Assembly: GCA_037952775.1 (NCBI GenBank)
Contig: JBANAY010000003.1
Span: 3,658,001-3,722,000, forward strand
Length of the DNA: 64,000 nt
Reading direction: 5' to 3'
Source: Clonostachys chloroleuca
Lineage: Eukaryota; Ascomycota; Sordariomycetes; Hypocreales; Bionectriaceae
Position 1 is the stretch's first letter, and every line of letters starts with the position of its first letter. The notes beneath the pieces were generated by a model. It searched no databases. It was not told where the DNA came from and saw nothing but the letters and a program-made list of their open reading frames with translations. This document shows, one piece after another, positions 25,479 through 36,641 of this stretch. Both the position numbers and the translations under genes were made by a program.

Positions 25479-26955
25479 TTACTCACGAGTGAAGAAAACA
25501 GGCCCATCAGGATCCTCAACCAGCATTTTTCCCCAGACCTCGGAGTTCCACCTGCTGTATTTGCTGAGTAGGTATTCGCGTACGCGCCCAGACCAAGGCC
25601 AACGAGGCGCCTTGCCATCGGTCAGGTTTGTACATGTTCCCCCAACGCAAAGCTGTTCAAGACTCGGCAACTCCTTGAGAATGATTCTTGCAGCTTGTTC
25701 CGTTTTTTGTATATGCCCAAACGTCTCATACCTCCCAAACTTAGCACCAAGAACCCCCTGTAGGCGAAAGGATGTCCTTGTAACTGCGTGACATGCATTC
25801 CTATGTGCGATGGATCTGGCAACTCAAGTGTTTTAAGTCGATCAAAAAGTCGCAGCAAGCGGAGATATTTCTGTCACAATGTTAGCACACTAAGCACATC
25901 CTTTATTCTGGGTTTGTTTTGAGACGGAAAAAAAAAACTTGCTCATAATTTATCCTCCTCGGGATATGGCTTCTTGCCGAACCACCTGAAGCTGGGAAAG
26001 TCCACGAAGTCCATGATATCATCGATTTCTAGTCTTCCCAATCTTGGTACTGCCTTGTACAGTTCCAGGAAATCACGCTCGTCCCACGAAGAATGCAGCC
26101 GGACGCTCTTCAAACTGGTAGGTCTGATATGATTTCCAGCAGCTGTTTCCGGCACCTTTCTTGCGATTGATGCGTAGATAGAACCGGAGTATATGTCAAC
26201 AACTCTAGGTTGGGTGCCATACCGGCGAGGAATATAAAATTTGACCGCAGATGCATAATTTTGACCGTCGGCAACGAAAGCCGGCGTTCGGTGAACATTC
26301 TCTCGAAATGTTCACCTTGCAAAGTCCCTTCAGGGCCTTTTCATTCGACTGTCTGAAGGTTGGGTATGGAGGTTAGAACGTTAAAAAACAAATCCGCCAG
26401 AGTAGTCGGGGCGTCGGCTTGCTCACCTAGTTCATTGTGTGTATCAGTTGGAGAGATCCTTTCGCCCATGTAATGGTATTGCATCGTTGCATTGGGGTGA
26501 ATTATTACACTTCCTGAGGCGGCCATGAAATCGGGGGATCCAGGCCCCTGCTGGGACGTGTCGTATTCATGCCGATAGATGTCGACGTAAAATCTTGAAC
26601 ATGACTCAAGGGCTGCTGGGCAGTCCAGAATCTCGGATAGCCTATCCTGGGCATTTTGCCACCCCCGACGAGGTGTTGAGAACCTGGTATTGTCGATGAA
26701 CAATTCATTGAACAGATCATCTGGAACGCTGAATGGGAGTGAGTCTCGAAGTGGAGATTCTTGGTTGCGGAGCACCTCCTTAGGGTTGCCGTGCAATTCT
26801 AGTATGTGGCTGTTTGCTTCGATGTAGTCATTCTCGAGACCTAGAATGAACTGGGGGATCTGATTTGAGGTTTAACTTTCTGGGAAGGTCGGGTGTTGAA
26901 GTGCAGAAACGAAAACGGAGAAAAAGACGATGGCGAGGATGGATATCATCATGGT
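25479..26955 (-). pseudogene. Broken F-box/LRR-like protein gene
   Basis: A chain of leucine-rich-repeat-like segments reads through in the minus direction but is interrupted many times. TAA at 26874-26872 sits between a signal-like start and FILGLENDYIE. TGA at 26343-26341 follows NLQTVE, where fungal homologues usually have Trp. TGA at 26112-26110 coincides with a one-base frame change before SLKSVRLHSSWDERDF. A further frame change occurs near 25800, between KTLELPDPS and HAVTRTSFRLQGVL. The last open part ends IILKELPSLEQLCVGG...GPVFFTRE. Several stops fit C-to-T or G-to-A change. The overall pattern (short repeats of LxxLxL with 'LPSLEQL') resembles the large family of fungal F-box-like LRR proteins; an F-box itself was not seen. 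No intact product is expected. Confidence 0.55.
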
Positions 26956-29033
26956 TTATTTGACGGGAGACATGTACGAGAAGGCGTTTAAGTGTTGCCT
27001 CTATGCTAGGCCTTAGATTCTTACTCCTGAAATTCTGATCAACATCTATCACGAGCGATCGGTGTGAATTATAGCCTTAAGTTATCTTAAGAGAACATAA
27101 CAGCAAGCATGTTGCGCGGTTTAGAACAAGTTGTCTCTTAGAGCTCTTTGAGCTTCGCATTGTATTTAGAACAGATTACAATGCAAATGACAGACTGTAG
27201 ACTGAAGATAGAATTTCTTTACAGGGAGTCCTAGAGCCCTGGCCTTCTATATTTGCTAGTGCTTGCCAACTCAGGGGAGTCACTCGGTCGAAATACATGG
27301 TTGGGGCCTGTTTGAGGCCGCCCAAAGTCTCATCAATGTTGACGAGTGAGTTGGCCAACACTCTGAACCGCCAGTGTTATGTGCTTCAACTGAAAAGGGC
27401 CACAGTTTCCCCTTCTGCAGCGCATCTCAGAGCGAGCTGATGCATACGTAGGTAGGATTAGAAGCCAATCCTTGACCAATTTGAAAGGATGTGAACCTCC
27501 TGGTCGGCACGAATCACGTGGATGCCGCCCTGGAGATCATCACGTCGATCACTTGTGGGTTGGACTCTCTGACCCAGGAATTTCCGGGGTTCAGGCGAAA
27601 TGAATGCAGATTTATTGAAGCCAAGTGGATATTCATGAATCCTTAAGAAACACCGTCGCGTTAGTACACGCGCCAGAGGCCGGACTTCGTCGTCCCGAGC
27701 ACAGTGACAATCAATCTAGCCTAGCTCTATGGCTTGTTTTTCATTGTATAATCTAATTTCGTGTATTGCTTTCTTGCCACAAGGATCGATTTGTACAACA
27801 TTTCGTTCAATTTGGTTCATTGATCGAGTGCCTTGACTGATTTAGCACCATGATGTGCTGTTGTCGCATCCAAAGAAAGATGCCGGGTATGACTCGCGCG
27901 GGGTAGCCAGCACAGAACCCCGGTGCCCGATTTCATGAAAAGCACTGGTCCGGAAAGAAAAGAATCAGCGGGTGATGTACGATTTATTAGGGTGGCGACT
28001 GGGCCGGCCGGTGGAGTGGTGATCGACATGAAGAAGATCATCCCTCAGATCATTGGTGACATCTTAGCTGCTCGGAGTAATTACTCGCCAAATGTGAGCC
28101 TGAATTCTCAGTTAGAATTGAATCGGTGTCCAGTTTTGAGTGAGCACTAGAACATGAGCTGGCTCACCGCAGATCGACAGCCGAGATTGCAATATTAAAC
28201 GCTATGCCTCTTACGAAGCAATGCCTTGGACATCTACTCAAAGACTGCTGGCTTCACCTACGACCAACGCCGCTTTCGTCGCGGCTAGCAACTGTCAAAC
28301 AGAATGAGATGCCACACTCTAATCTCTAAGCTCTTCATGGCGTCGGCCAACTGTCAACAGCCGACCCGGTGGCTATTGAAGCCCGTCACGCATTGCGTGT
28401 TCGATGACATCTGCAACCCCTGGACTACCCCGTTCAGTGATAGTTAACAGTCCGCTCGCTCAAACTCTGACGCCACGTCCAGTTAGTGTCCTGATCGACG
28501 TCGAAGCGAACTAAGCCCTGCGCTACTTCTCGTCAAACAGGCCGTTGTATGCCCAATGTTCCAAGAATCGCCCTCCATCAAGCCTGCTTGTCTCGAGAAT
28601 CCACAGCATTGTCGTCCTAGGTTTCCGGGCGACTGCCGACCAGTAAAGCCCCGATGAAACCCTCCATCTACCAAACCTGAACAGAGCCATACGCCGGCCC
28701 CTAGCCGAGACCCTACGCAGGTCATGTCCCACGTACTTGGGCCCAGCACTGGGTACCGGGGTGAATATCCGGATCGCTACCAGGGATTTGGTATTGTTCT
28801 AAGCCCTGAAAGTACGGATCTTATGCGAGCAGACAGGGACGAGGCCAGTAATTGAGAAAATATGGAGTAATGAATGACTAGCGAAGTATTCGACGTTTTC
28901 GCGTTACGCTGCACCCCGGAGTTTTGCTTTTTAGTCAACTTGATCTCCTGCACGTTTGGCAGACCCATCGTTCCCTTTGTCTTTCCTTTCATCCGGACCT
29001 AGAGGGAGTATTGTTTATCGGCCAGTTTTCAAG
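26956..29033. other. Gene-poor tract
   Basis: About 2 kb with short, unrecognised ORFs on both strands. The last part should hold the promoter of the first Pth11-like gene. No repeats or RNA genes seen. Confidence 0.5.
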
Positions 29034-30555
29034 ATGGCGTCTCAGGTGTACATCCACTGGACCCTTCTTGGTATCACATTCGGTTTTGCAACTATCGCAA
29101 TACTGCTACGAGTACTAAGCAGGGTTCTTACGCGACTGAAGTTTTGGTGGGATGATTGGCTTGCCATCACATGCTACGTAAGATCGACGGCTACTCGTTG
29201 TTTTGACATTGGGCCTGGAAACTCACAAGTCGCTGTCACCTAGATTATTGACGTTGTGTGGTTGATCATCATCATTATCTGTATGTTGGAAACCTCCCCT
29301 TGACAATACGAATACTGAGCTAACCATACTCTTATCACAGGGATACAGAAGGGATTGGGACAGCATGTCTACGATGTGACATGGGGGCCTATTGAAGATG
29401 TCCTTACGACCAACAAACTACTCCTCTACGTTGCCGAATTATTCTACGCTTTTGCACTCTTCTTCGGCAAGGTCTCTATTCTGGCATTCTACTGGCGAAT
29501 GTTTGGCGTCACCAATATCAAGCTTCCAATCCAGATCCTCCTGGGCTGTTCAATCATCTGGATCATCATCAGAGTGAGCCTTATATGCCTTAGCTGAAGC
29601 TAGCAAGTCATCATGCTGACATATGCAATAGACTTTCATGGGCATATGGCATTGTGTTCCAATCCATGCTTTTTGGGATGCCAATGCCGGCGGATACTGC
29701 GCTATCGATGACTCCAAGTTCTTCTTTGGTACCATTATGGTTCACGTCTTCATCGACTTGGCTATCCTTTCATTGCCCGTCGTCCAGATCTACAAGCTCA
29801 ACTTGCCGATTATGCAAAAGATTGGTGTCATGCTGATGTTCATGTTTGGTGTATTGTAAGTGTAGTTCCTCAACTGGATTAGATGAAAGCAGCAGACTGA
29901 CAGCAGGCGTAATTGAATAGCATCTGTGTGGCTGCGGTGGCCATTATAGTCGAGTCTGTCACCTTCGACGCAAAGTCAATCGACTTCACATGGAACATTA
30001 GCAGTATAGTCTTCTGGGCCACAATCGAGGTCAACCTTGTCACCGTGTCAGGTATTTCCCAACCCCATCCCGTCATTAGTCAATAGACATAAGTGACCAA
30101 GCCTAACCATTTGTTTCGCAGCTTCCCTGCCCACCTTCCGACCAGCCTTGAACTTCATCTTCAAACGTAAACTTCCCGGAAGTTCAGCCATGGAGTCTGG
30201 AGTCGCTTCTCACGGGCTCTCTCATCGCGGTAGAATCTCAACGAAAAACATGACTGCGATTCCCAGCGAAGCAGACGAGACTGCGTCAACATATGAACTC
30301 GCCGACGTTTTACATGGAGAAGGTTCTTCTAAGGGGGGATTCGACCACCACGCCATCGACAAACCATTCGGTGTAGCTACGGTCATCTCTGGAGATACCC
30401 AGAGCAACAAGTTCCGTAAGGACAGCCACGACGAGGAGGGGATTATGGTTAAAAACACGATGACGATTAAGATTTCACGAAGGGAGGATAGCCCGACGAA
30501 TGATGGATCGGAGGAAGATAATAACAAAAAGCATTCTAGAAAGGATTCATACTAA
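29034..30555 (+). CDS. Pth11-like rhodopsin-family integral membrane protein A
   Basis: Six exons (29034..29177, 29244..29280, 29341..29573, 29632..29855, 29921..30051, 30122..30555) give 400 aa; all junctions are GT-AG and in frame. Seven hydrophobic helices span about residues 5-280. Characteristic family sequences are DDWLAITCY, GLGQHVYDV, LFFGKVSILAFYWRMF and GGYCAIDD. A charged cytosolic tail of about 120 residues follows, rich in Ser, Asp and Lys. The family (fungal rhodopsin domain, formerly DUF) includes the surface-sensing receptor Pth11 of Magnaporthe, but this protein has no CFEM domain at its N-terminus. It is probably a plasma-membrane sensor or scaffold; the ligand is unknown. 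A second, divergent member lies 0.9 kb downstream on the same strand. Confidence 0.88.
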
Positions 30556-31490
30556 ATACGCAGAGGATACTCTATCACTTTAATCAAGATTACAGTAATA
30601 ATGTTAGTCTAGAGAAACAGAAAGTTAGCTACGGTAGTTATTGTTTTTCGTCATCCCCCGCGTTTTTCAGCGACAAAAGCAGTGCATAGCTTTGGCAGGA
30701 GATGTTATTAGGTTACAGACTTGACAGGAGCAATGGCTGAGACTACTTGTCCAATCAGCTTGCTTCGCAAAAAGCCAAGAGTTTGCTTTTGGGTGTACAC
30801 GCGTGGCCTACAGGGGACGCTATGTAAAGATTTAGAGTCATTCAAAGAGCAACACAGTGGCAGCGATCTTGATTGGTGAGGGCGGGACAAAAGGTCCAGC
30901 TGATGCAACAGTAATGCTGATGGCAGTCGTGCCATTTGCGAGAAGGAATGCAATGAGTGGTTAACCGAATGCACCCACAAGGGGGATGCTACACATTTGT
31001 TTGCCCCTATGAGCCGGAATACAACTGCCGCTCTGCAATAGGCCCAGGGTCAATATTTACTGGCCAACCAGGAGAAGGAATACATGCATCAGCCCATGCT
31101 AAGAATAGCATAGAATGGCGGCAGCTCATAGCCATGCCTATGGACTCGGGACTGTTACACGACATTACCGCAACGCGGAGCATATGCACTGCATTTTTTA
31201 TGATCCTTCGATCATACCAAACACTTCCACCTTCTTCTTTGAGAAAAAAATGCCCCCTCGTCTGCAGAGGTGCCATTTGCAACGCTGAGGAGTGGAGTGC
31301 TACCACATAATACTACCTCTTTTCTTGGAACGCTTATCTGAGAGGTTGCACGAGTGCACGAGAGCAAAACGTGGCAAACCACCCTGAAAGTTCCTGCTAA
31401 CTTTTTTCTGGGCCTTGGAAACATTCTTTTCTCATTCTCCCCAATATCTTCGAATACTGCGCCCCGATTGCAGGGCATACAGAGCCCAGC
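30556..31490. other. Intergenic region between two Pth11-like genes
   Basis: Contains the 3' end of gene A and the promoter of gene B. No supported gene. Confidence 0.55.
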
Positions 31491-33078
31491 ATGGAGGAGG
31501 AGCTGCCGCCAAATAACAACATCATGGGCTATGCGATCATCAGCCTTTGTCTATTGATTGCAACCGTCGCTCTTTTCCTTCGTGTACATGCGCGCTTTAT
31601 CGTTCTCCGGAAACCCCTCTTGGCAGATTGGAAGTAGCACCTTTGTACTTGCCCTTGGAAATCGTCTACGTACTAACTGTTGTTTTTAGACCTCTTACTT
31701 ATTGGATATGTTTGTCTTCCGCGACCGCCGATGCTCGATGTTTATCCATTTTGCTCACGACGATATTCTAGGCTATCTGGGTGGTATATCTCGCTCTTGG
31801 CTATCAATTAGGCCAAAACCCTGGCCTTTTTGTTCACATGGCCGACTTGACAGAACTCCTCTCCGACGACCCCAGCTTGCTGCTACCCTTCTTCCGAGTA
31901 CGTCTTACTTGGTGAACGATGATGATGATACCTACTTGGTCGCGCTAACAATGCTGGGCTGGACTAGACTTTGAAGCTGCTCTGCGTAATTCTGAGCATT
32001 TACATGGTCTTTCTCAAGTCAGCCATCTTACTGGAATGGATCCATATCTTCGCATTAGGAAGCAGACGAGGCGCGGAGTTTTGGGCTGTGTACATGACCC
32101 TCGGGGCCAACATAATTTTCTACACTTGTGTTATTATGATGGAGAGTACATCTTGTACTCCATTTGCATATAAGTAAGTGTCGTCCAACATGACTGGGCA
32201 CGGCTCCTGGCTATGAATTCGTTAACGAGACAGAGGACTGGTTCCAAACGTGCTGCAAACGCAGGAGACAAACTGACTGATGATTTTCCAGCTGGGATAA
32301 GCAGATTGAGGGCCATTGCAATGTGTTCAACTCGCCCTTGATTGGCATTGTCACGTCAAGCTTCAACTTGGCTACGGACGTAGTCATTTTTATCATTCCG
32401 CAAAAGGTCATATTCAGTCTTCAAATGTCCACTCACAAAAAACTTGGAGTCTCGATTGTGTTTGCAATTGGTATCATCGGTATAATCGCGGCGGCGGTGC
32501 GAACCACATACATGATCCGACTTATGCTCGCGATTGAAGAAGATATGACGGTATGACGATCTCTATTGAAAAGACTAGCTGGTCTTATCAATGACGTTTC
32601 CCTGCACTGAGGCTCACACATTACTTAGTATTATTTCTCTTCCGTGCTAATGACCTGCGCCGGTGAGGGTGCCAGTATCATATTGGTTATGTGCTGCCCG
32701 ATCCTGCCGCGTGCAATTGGATCATTGGCCTCAACTTTCTCGACGATCGGTTCCTGGACCACCTCTTCGGGAGACTGGCTAAAAGGTTCAATGAGCACCA
32801 AAGAGCGAACATCCTCATCGCAATGCTTGCCTAGACATGGGTGCGTATCTACTAAAGATACAGACTCAACTCTGCTCACAGATGAGGTCCGATTGGTGCC
32901 CCTTTCAGGTTTGGAGCGGAAAGCCGAAGTAGTTGGAAACTCCCCAGATCGTTCTAAAAGAGCCATGTATACTAGGCAATTTGGACAGCGTGGAATTGTT
33001 TGTGAGACACAAGTGCAGGTTGACAGTACCTACATTGGTCAGCCCCTAGGAGGGACAATTCGTACGACCCGGGGGTGA
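31491..33078 (+). CDS. Pth11-like rhodopsin-family integral membrane protein B (first junction out of frame)
   Basis: Exons inferred: 31491..31633, 31690..31709, 31772..31897, 31968..32173, 32292..32550, 32629..33078. Exons 2-6 join perfectly and encode six or more helices (AIWVVYLALGYQLG, FLKSAILLEWIHIF, YNWDKQIEGHC, AGEGASIILVMCCPILPR) and a polar tail. Exon 1 gives the first helix (MGYAIISLCLLIATVALF). The first intron (GTAGCA...TACTAAC...TTTTAG) has good signals, yet it joins exon 1 in phase 2 to an exon that needs phase 1, so the protein as read would break after LLADW. Either a one-base change occurred near 31629-31634 or a non-standard site is used. The family and cellular role are as for protein A, but the two share little sequence and are not recent duplicates. 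Confidence 0.65.
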
Positions 33079-34251
33079 CGGACAAAATATCCTTATTGCA
33101 ACCAGACGTTTCCCGAATGACTTAGAATAAAGTGAAGCTTTTCATCATCGGGCTCTATACACATGTATTCAAGAAAACATCGGATAATCAGACGTTGGGC
33201 AAACAAAAGAGCATGGAGGAGCTCAAGTTACCAACGTATACTTTCCAGGCAGCATCTGAATATGAGATATAGGTTAAAAGTGAAAGGGCTCTAGAACAAT
33301 ATTTATATTCCAATTGGATCCATTTCGCCCCCAGTAGAACAATATTCGACAACCTCCTTTAGTCTGTCAGCCGTATACCGCCCTCATAAAGGCAGCGCAG
33401 CCGCTTTCGAAAACATGGCTCCAGAAAAGGGATGGGAGAAGACCGCCGTATATTAGAAGATAAGGTTGCAGTAAGTTCAAGGATCCTTGTGCTGTAGTTG
33501 CATACCTAGTTGGGGTCTTAGAGACGCTGTAAAGTGGGAGCAACTTCCGACTGGAGAGTATGAGACGAATTATAAATTCAATCACCGGGTCATGAGAGGG
33601 CGTGCGCGTAAATTCCTCAACGTTTTCTATGAAAGCTAGTTTATAAGCGATAGCGAGACAGGAAATGGTACATTGCTCGTCGACGGACGAATGATTACGG
33701 ATTTACTAATTGGTAGCAAAAGCCACTGGGGGAAGACACGAGATACGCAAAATCCAGGTATCTATCATTCATGCATAGTAGTAGTTGGTATCTCATATTT
33801 CACGTAAAATTATCAAGTATCAAGAGTCCCGTCACGGAGACCTAGCGTGCAAGATCGTGCGCTTTCCCCAATTCAGACATTCGGTGAGCAATCATAGTTA
33901 TGGCCCTTTAGAGCAATGGCCATGGCGGAGATATGCTACCTCGATTGTTGGAGAGTAAGATATCTGATCCGTAATATAAATAGCTCGGAGCATAACGTAT
34001 ATCTCCTGTTATTAGGTTCAGAAGTCAAGGGTAGAAGGAAGTATAAGAAATCCCAAGTAATGGGCAATTAGGAACAATGGCAATGATCATAAGAGATAGT
34101 TCATAAAGTCTGTACCTGAACTTTTGCCTTTATCAGATGTGTTACCTCAGAAGACCCAAATATATGTAGTTTGAAAATAAGATACCACAGACCCTTAAAA
34201 TTACACGAAGAAGAAATATGCAAATAGAGTATGAAACAACGTGTACTTGCT
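33079..34251. other. Intergenic region
   Basis: AT-rich convergent spacer between Pth11-like gene B and the type II membrane protein gene. Only short ORFs; nothing recognised. Confidence 0.55.
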
Positions 34252-35706
34252 TCAGGCTTCGTAGCATAGCCCCAAATCATCAACCAAATCATTGGCAACG
34301 ATATCAATCGCCCCTCCCATTTCATCCTCTATCCCAAACGCCAAGAATAAGTGATCGTCCAGATATCCATGATTCTTCTGACCCTGGCTTTTCCATCCCA
34401 TTGAGGTGACATAAAACATATTGGTTGTGCTCTGGTCCAGCCGTGGCTTTCTCCCGTGAATCCACAATGGTCTCTTGGATATTCCGTGGATCGCGAAGGG
34501 CGCCCGCTGATTGAAAACCATGACGTACGGCTCGTATACAGAACGTAGGCCTTGGAGAACTTTCTGCTGAATTATGGTGATAATGAAGGTATTTTCTTCT
34601 GACCGGACGCAAGTCTGATCGCTGCGGCGACACATGGTAAGGAGAAGCGAGTTTGTCGCCTGGTGTATCCATTCATTCTCCGTAGCCAGCTTGGGCATAT
34701 ATTTATCCAAGCATTTGCCATCACTCTCAGCGGCTAGTAGCGCAAGATCAGGACCTGTTGTTCCGTCTGAGTACAATCGTGAAAACCCTCGTTTCGGATA
34801 CGCATCATAATGGGTGTACATGTTGCCCTCCGCGTCCCAAAACAGGAACCAGTTCTTCTCAACCTGGTTCCCTGAAGGCTCAGATCTTTGCATCTCTGTC
34901 CCGTTCTCAAACAAGGGAGGTTTCGGTTTCGAATCCCAATCGCTCAGGTACTGAAAGCTTTGTACAAACTGGCCAAAACAGATGAATTGGGAATTAGAGC
35001 CGTAAACGACGAATGGCGACTCAGGGCCCATGAAGACACGTGCGTCATGAGGGCCGCTGTTCAGGTTGTTTATCTCCCACTTGCCTGTGCATTTGTCTCC
35101 CCTTGTCGGTTTGATGGGTAGTACTTTAGGAGCTCCGTCACACCGCATGGCTAGATCTCTGAAGGAGGCAGTGCACTCAATCTCGAAACTGTCCACAGAC
35201 ATGTGGTCGGCGTTTTTGAGTTGAGCTACCACGATCCATCGTTCATTCTCAGTGGGATGAGGAATCAGATTTGGATTGAGAATAGTTGCACCGTCCATAT
35301 CGATGTAAAAGAATTGCTTGTTCAACGTAGACTGGGAGAATATTTCCTTGTGTGTCTCGGGAGCGACAAGCTCTTCCTCGACATGTCCAAGCACAAGCCC
35401 TGATTCTTCATTTTCTTTTGGCGGAGGAATATCTGTTTGCGCTCCATTTGGGAAAATGGGGACTCCTTTCAACGTGTCTGTGTCTGCCTTAGACTTTTCT
35501 GAACTGTTAGAGTCGGTTTCCTGATTGGAATCCAGACTGGAAAGGTGCTCTTGATTTTGATTTTGTTGTTGCGGCGATCCGTGTCCACCCAATATTTGAT
35601 CTTGCGCAAGTGCAAGCGGTGAATGGTACACGCTATATGTTAAATATAATAAAAGTAAGACGGGGGCTACAAGCAGTGATAACCGCTTGGCATCTCTGAA
35701 TATCAT
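34252..35706 (-). CDS. Type II membrane protein with large luminal domain, unknown function
   Basis: Intronless, 484 aa, ATG at 35706. A short cytosolic start is followed by one membrane anchor (about 10-27, LSLLVAPVLLLLYLTYSVY). A Gln/Ser/Glu-rich stalk runs to about residue 120. The globular domain (about 130-484) contains YIDMDGATILNPNLIPHP, CTGKWEINN, MGPESPFVVYGSNS and ends with GYLDDHLFLAFGIEDE. The repeated strand-rich blocks with conserved Trp and Tyr suggest a beta-propeller-like fold resembling proteins found beside fungal glycosyltransferases, but I recognise no catalytic motif. A Golgi or secretory-pathway role is inferred from the anchor and from the neighbouring acyltransferase and GT32 genes. 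Confidence 0.75.
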   Translation of the reverse strand: MIFRDAKRLSLLVAPVLLLLYLTYSVYHSPLALAQDQILGGHGSPQQQNQNQEHLSSLDSNQETDSNSSEKSKADTDTLKGVPIFPNGAQTDIPPPKENEESGLVLGHVEEELVAPETHKEIFSQSTLNKQFFYIDMDGATILNPNLIPHPTENERWIVVAQLKNADHMSVDSFEIECTASFRDLAMRCDGAPKVLPIKPTRGDKCTGKWEINNLNSGPHDARVFMGPESPFVVYGSNSQFICFGQFVQSFQYLSDWDSKPKPPLFENGTEMQRSEPSGNQVEKNWFLFWDAEGNMYTHYDAYPKRGFSRLYSDGTTGPDLALLAAESDGKCLDKYMPKLATENEWIHQATNSLLLTMCRRSDQTCVRSEENTFIITIIQQKVLQGLRSVYEPYVMVFNQRAPFAIHGISKRPLWIHGRKPRLDQSTTNMFYVTSMGWKSQGQKNHGYLDDHLFLAFGIEDEMGGAIDIVANDLVDDLGLCYEA

Positions 35707-36641
35707 ATTGGCGATTCAGGGAGGTAAGGGGTCGGTCCGCATAGATGAGGATGTTCTCTGGGACCAGCGTGCTAGAGTGGGATCATGAAACTGTAGGGGA
35801 TAGCGTCAGATCACCTCACAGTTAAGCACACTAATACGGACGCATCTAGACTGAAATCCTGCTATCCTCATTCACCACTCCTGTCGTGAAGAGGGGGATG
35901 CAATAGCCACTCTGCAAGCGATTGAGACAAGATATTCTATGACGTTGTCTGCATATGAAAACTCACCGTACCCAAGAGAGATCTGGGCCGTGCTTCAATC
36001 ATCAGTCAAAATTCTGGGTCGTTGGGAAAGCCCCTCCCCCAGATGGCCCATGAAGGCTGGAAATTAACGCGTGCTGTGCGAAGCGATGCGTTACATCGAA
36101 AATCATGTGCTTACCGAGGCAGCTCAGGCCATTTGGGGGGCCACACCGTTTGGAGGAGCCGTAGATAGCTTTGCTGATCCCTGGGAAGTATCAGGTCAGG
36201 GGTGGCGAAGGCACGCTATTGCACGCCAAGGTTCCCGAACTCGGTCATTCCCCCGGCCTCACAGAGCTAAGGGCCATGGGTCTGTTTGGAGAGGCGGGGA
36301 AGGGTGTCGATCAATATCATCGTCATAGTCAATGAAGCTGCCCCTCAGTTGCGGGTGAGCTCTGGCGGAACTGGCAAGTGAGCTGAAGTATGCCAGAGAT
36401 ACATTTCCGGCAGTGGTAGCTGGTGTTGTTCTATGGGCATAGGGGACAAATGGCTCATCTGTGCATTACTGCAATGATTACGGTTGTCATCAGAAGGAAT
36501 ACGCAAGGGGCGAAATTGGAGCACTCAACAAGGGTAGCTGTGTCCAATGGCAAAGCTCTATATCCAAATTGCTACATGAAGGAATGTAGGTAGATCTCAT
36601 TTATTGAATGCTACCTACCTGCTCTGATCCTTTTGTCTAAA
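35707..36641. other. Intergenic region
   Basis: Promoter region of the type II membrane protein gene plus the 3' flank of the acyltransferase gene. Only unsupported short ORFs are present. Confidence 0.55.

Noticed and set aside
26880..26960. Signal-peptide-like start (MMISILAIVFF...) before the broken LRR gene
   Set aside because: It is in frame with the LRR remnant but separated by TAA, and such proteins are not usually secreted. Could be chance; not called as a gene.
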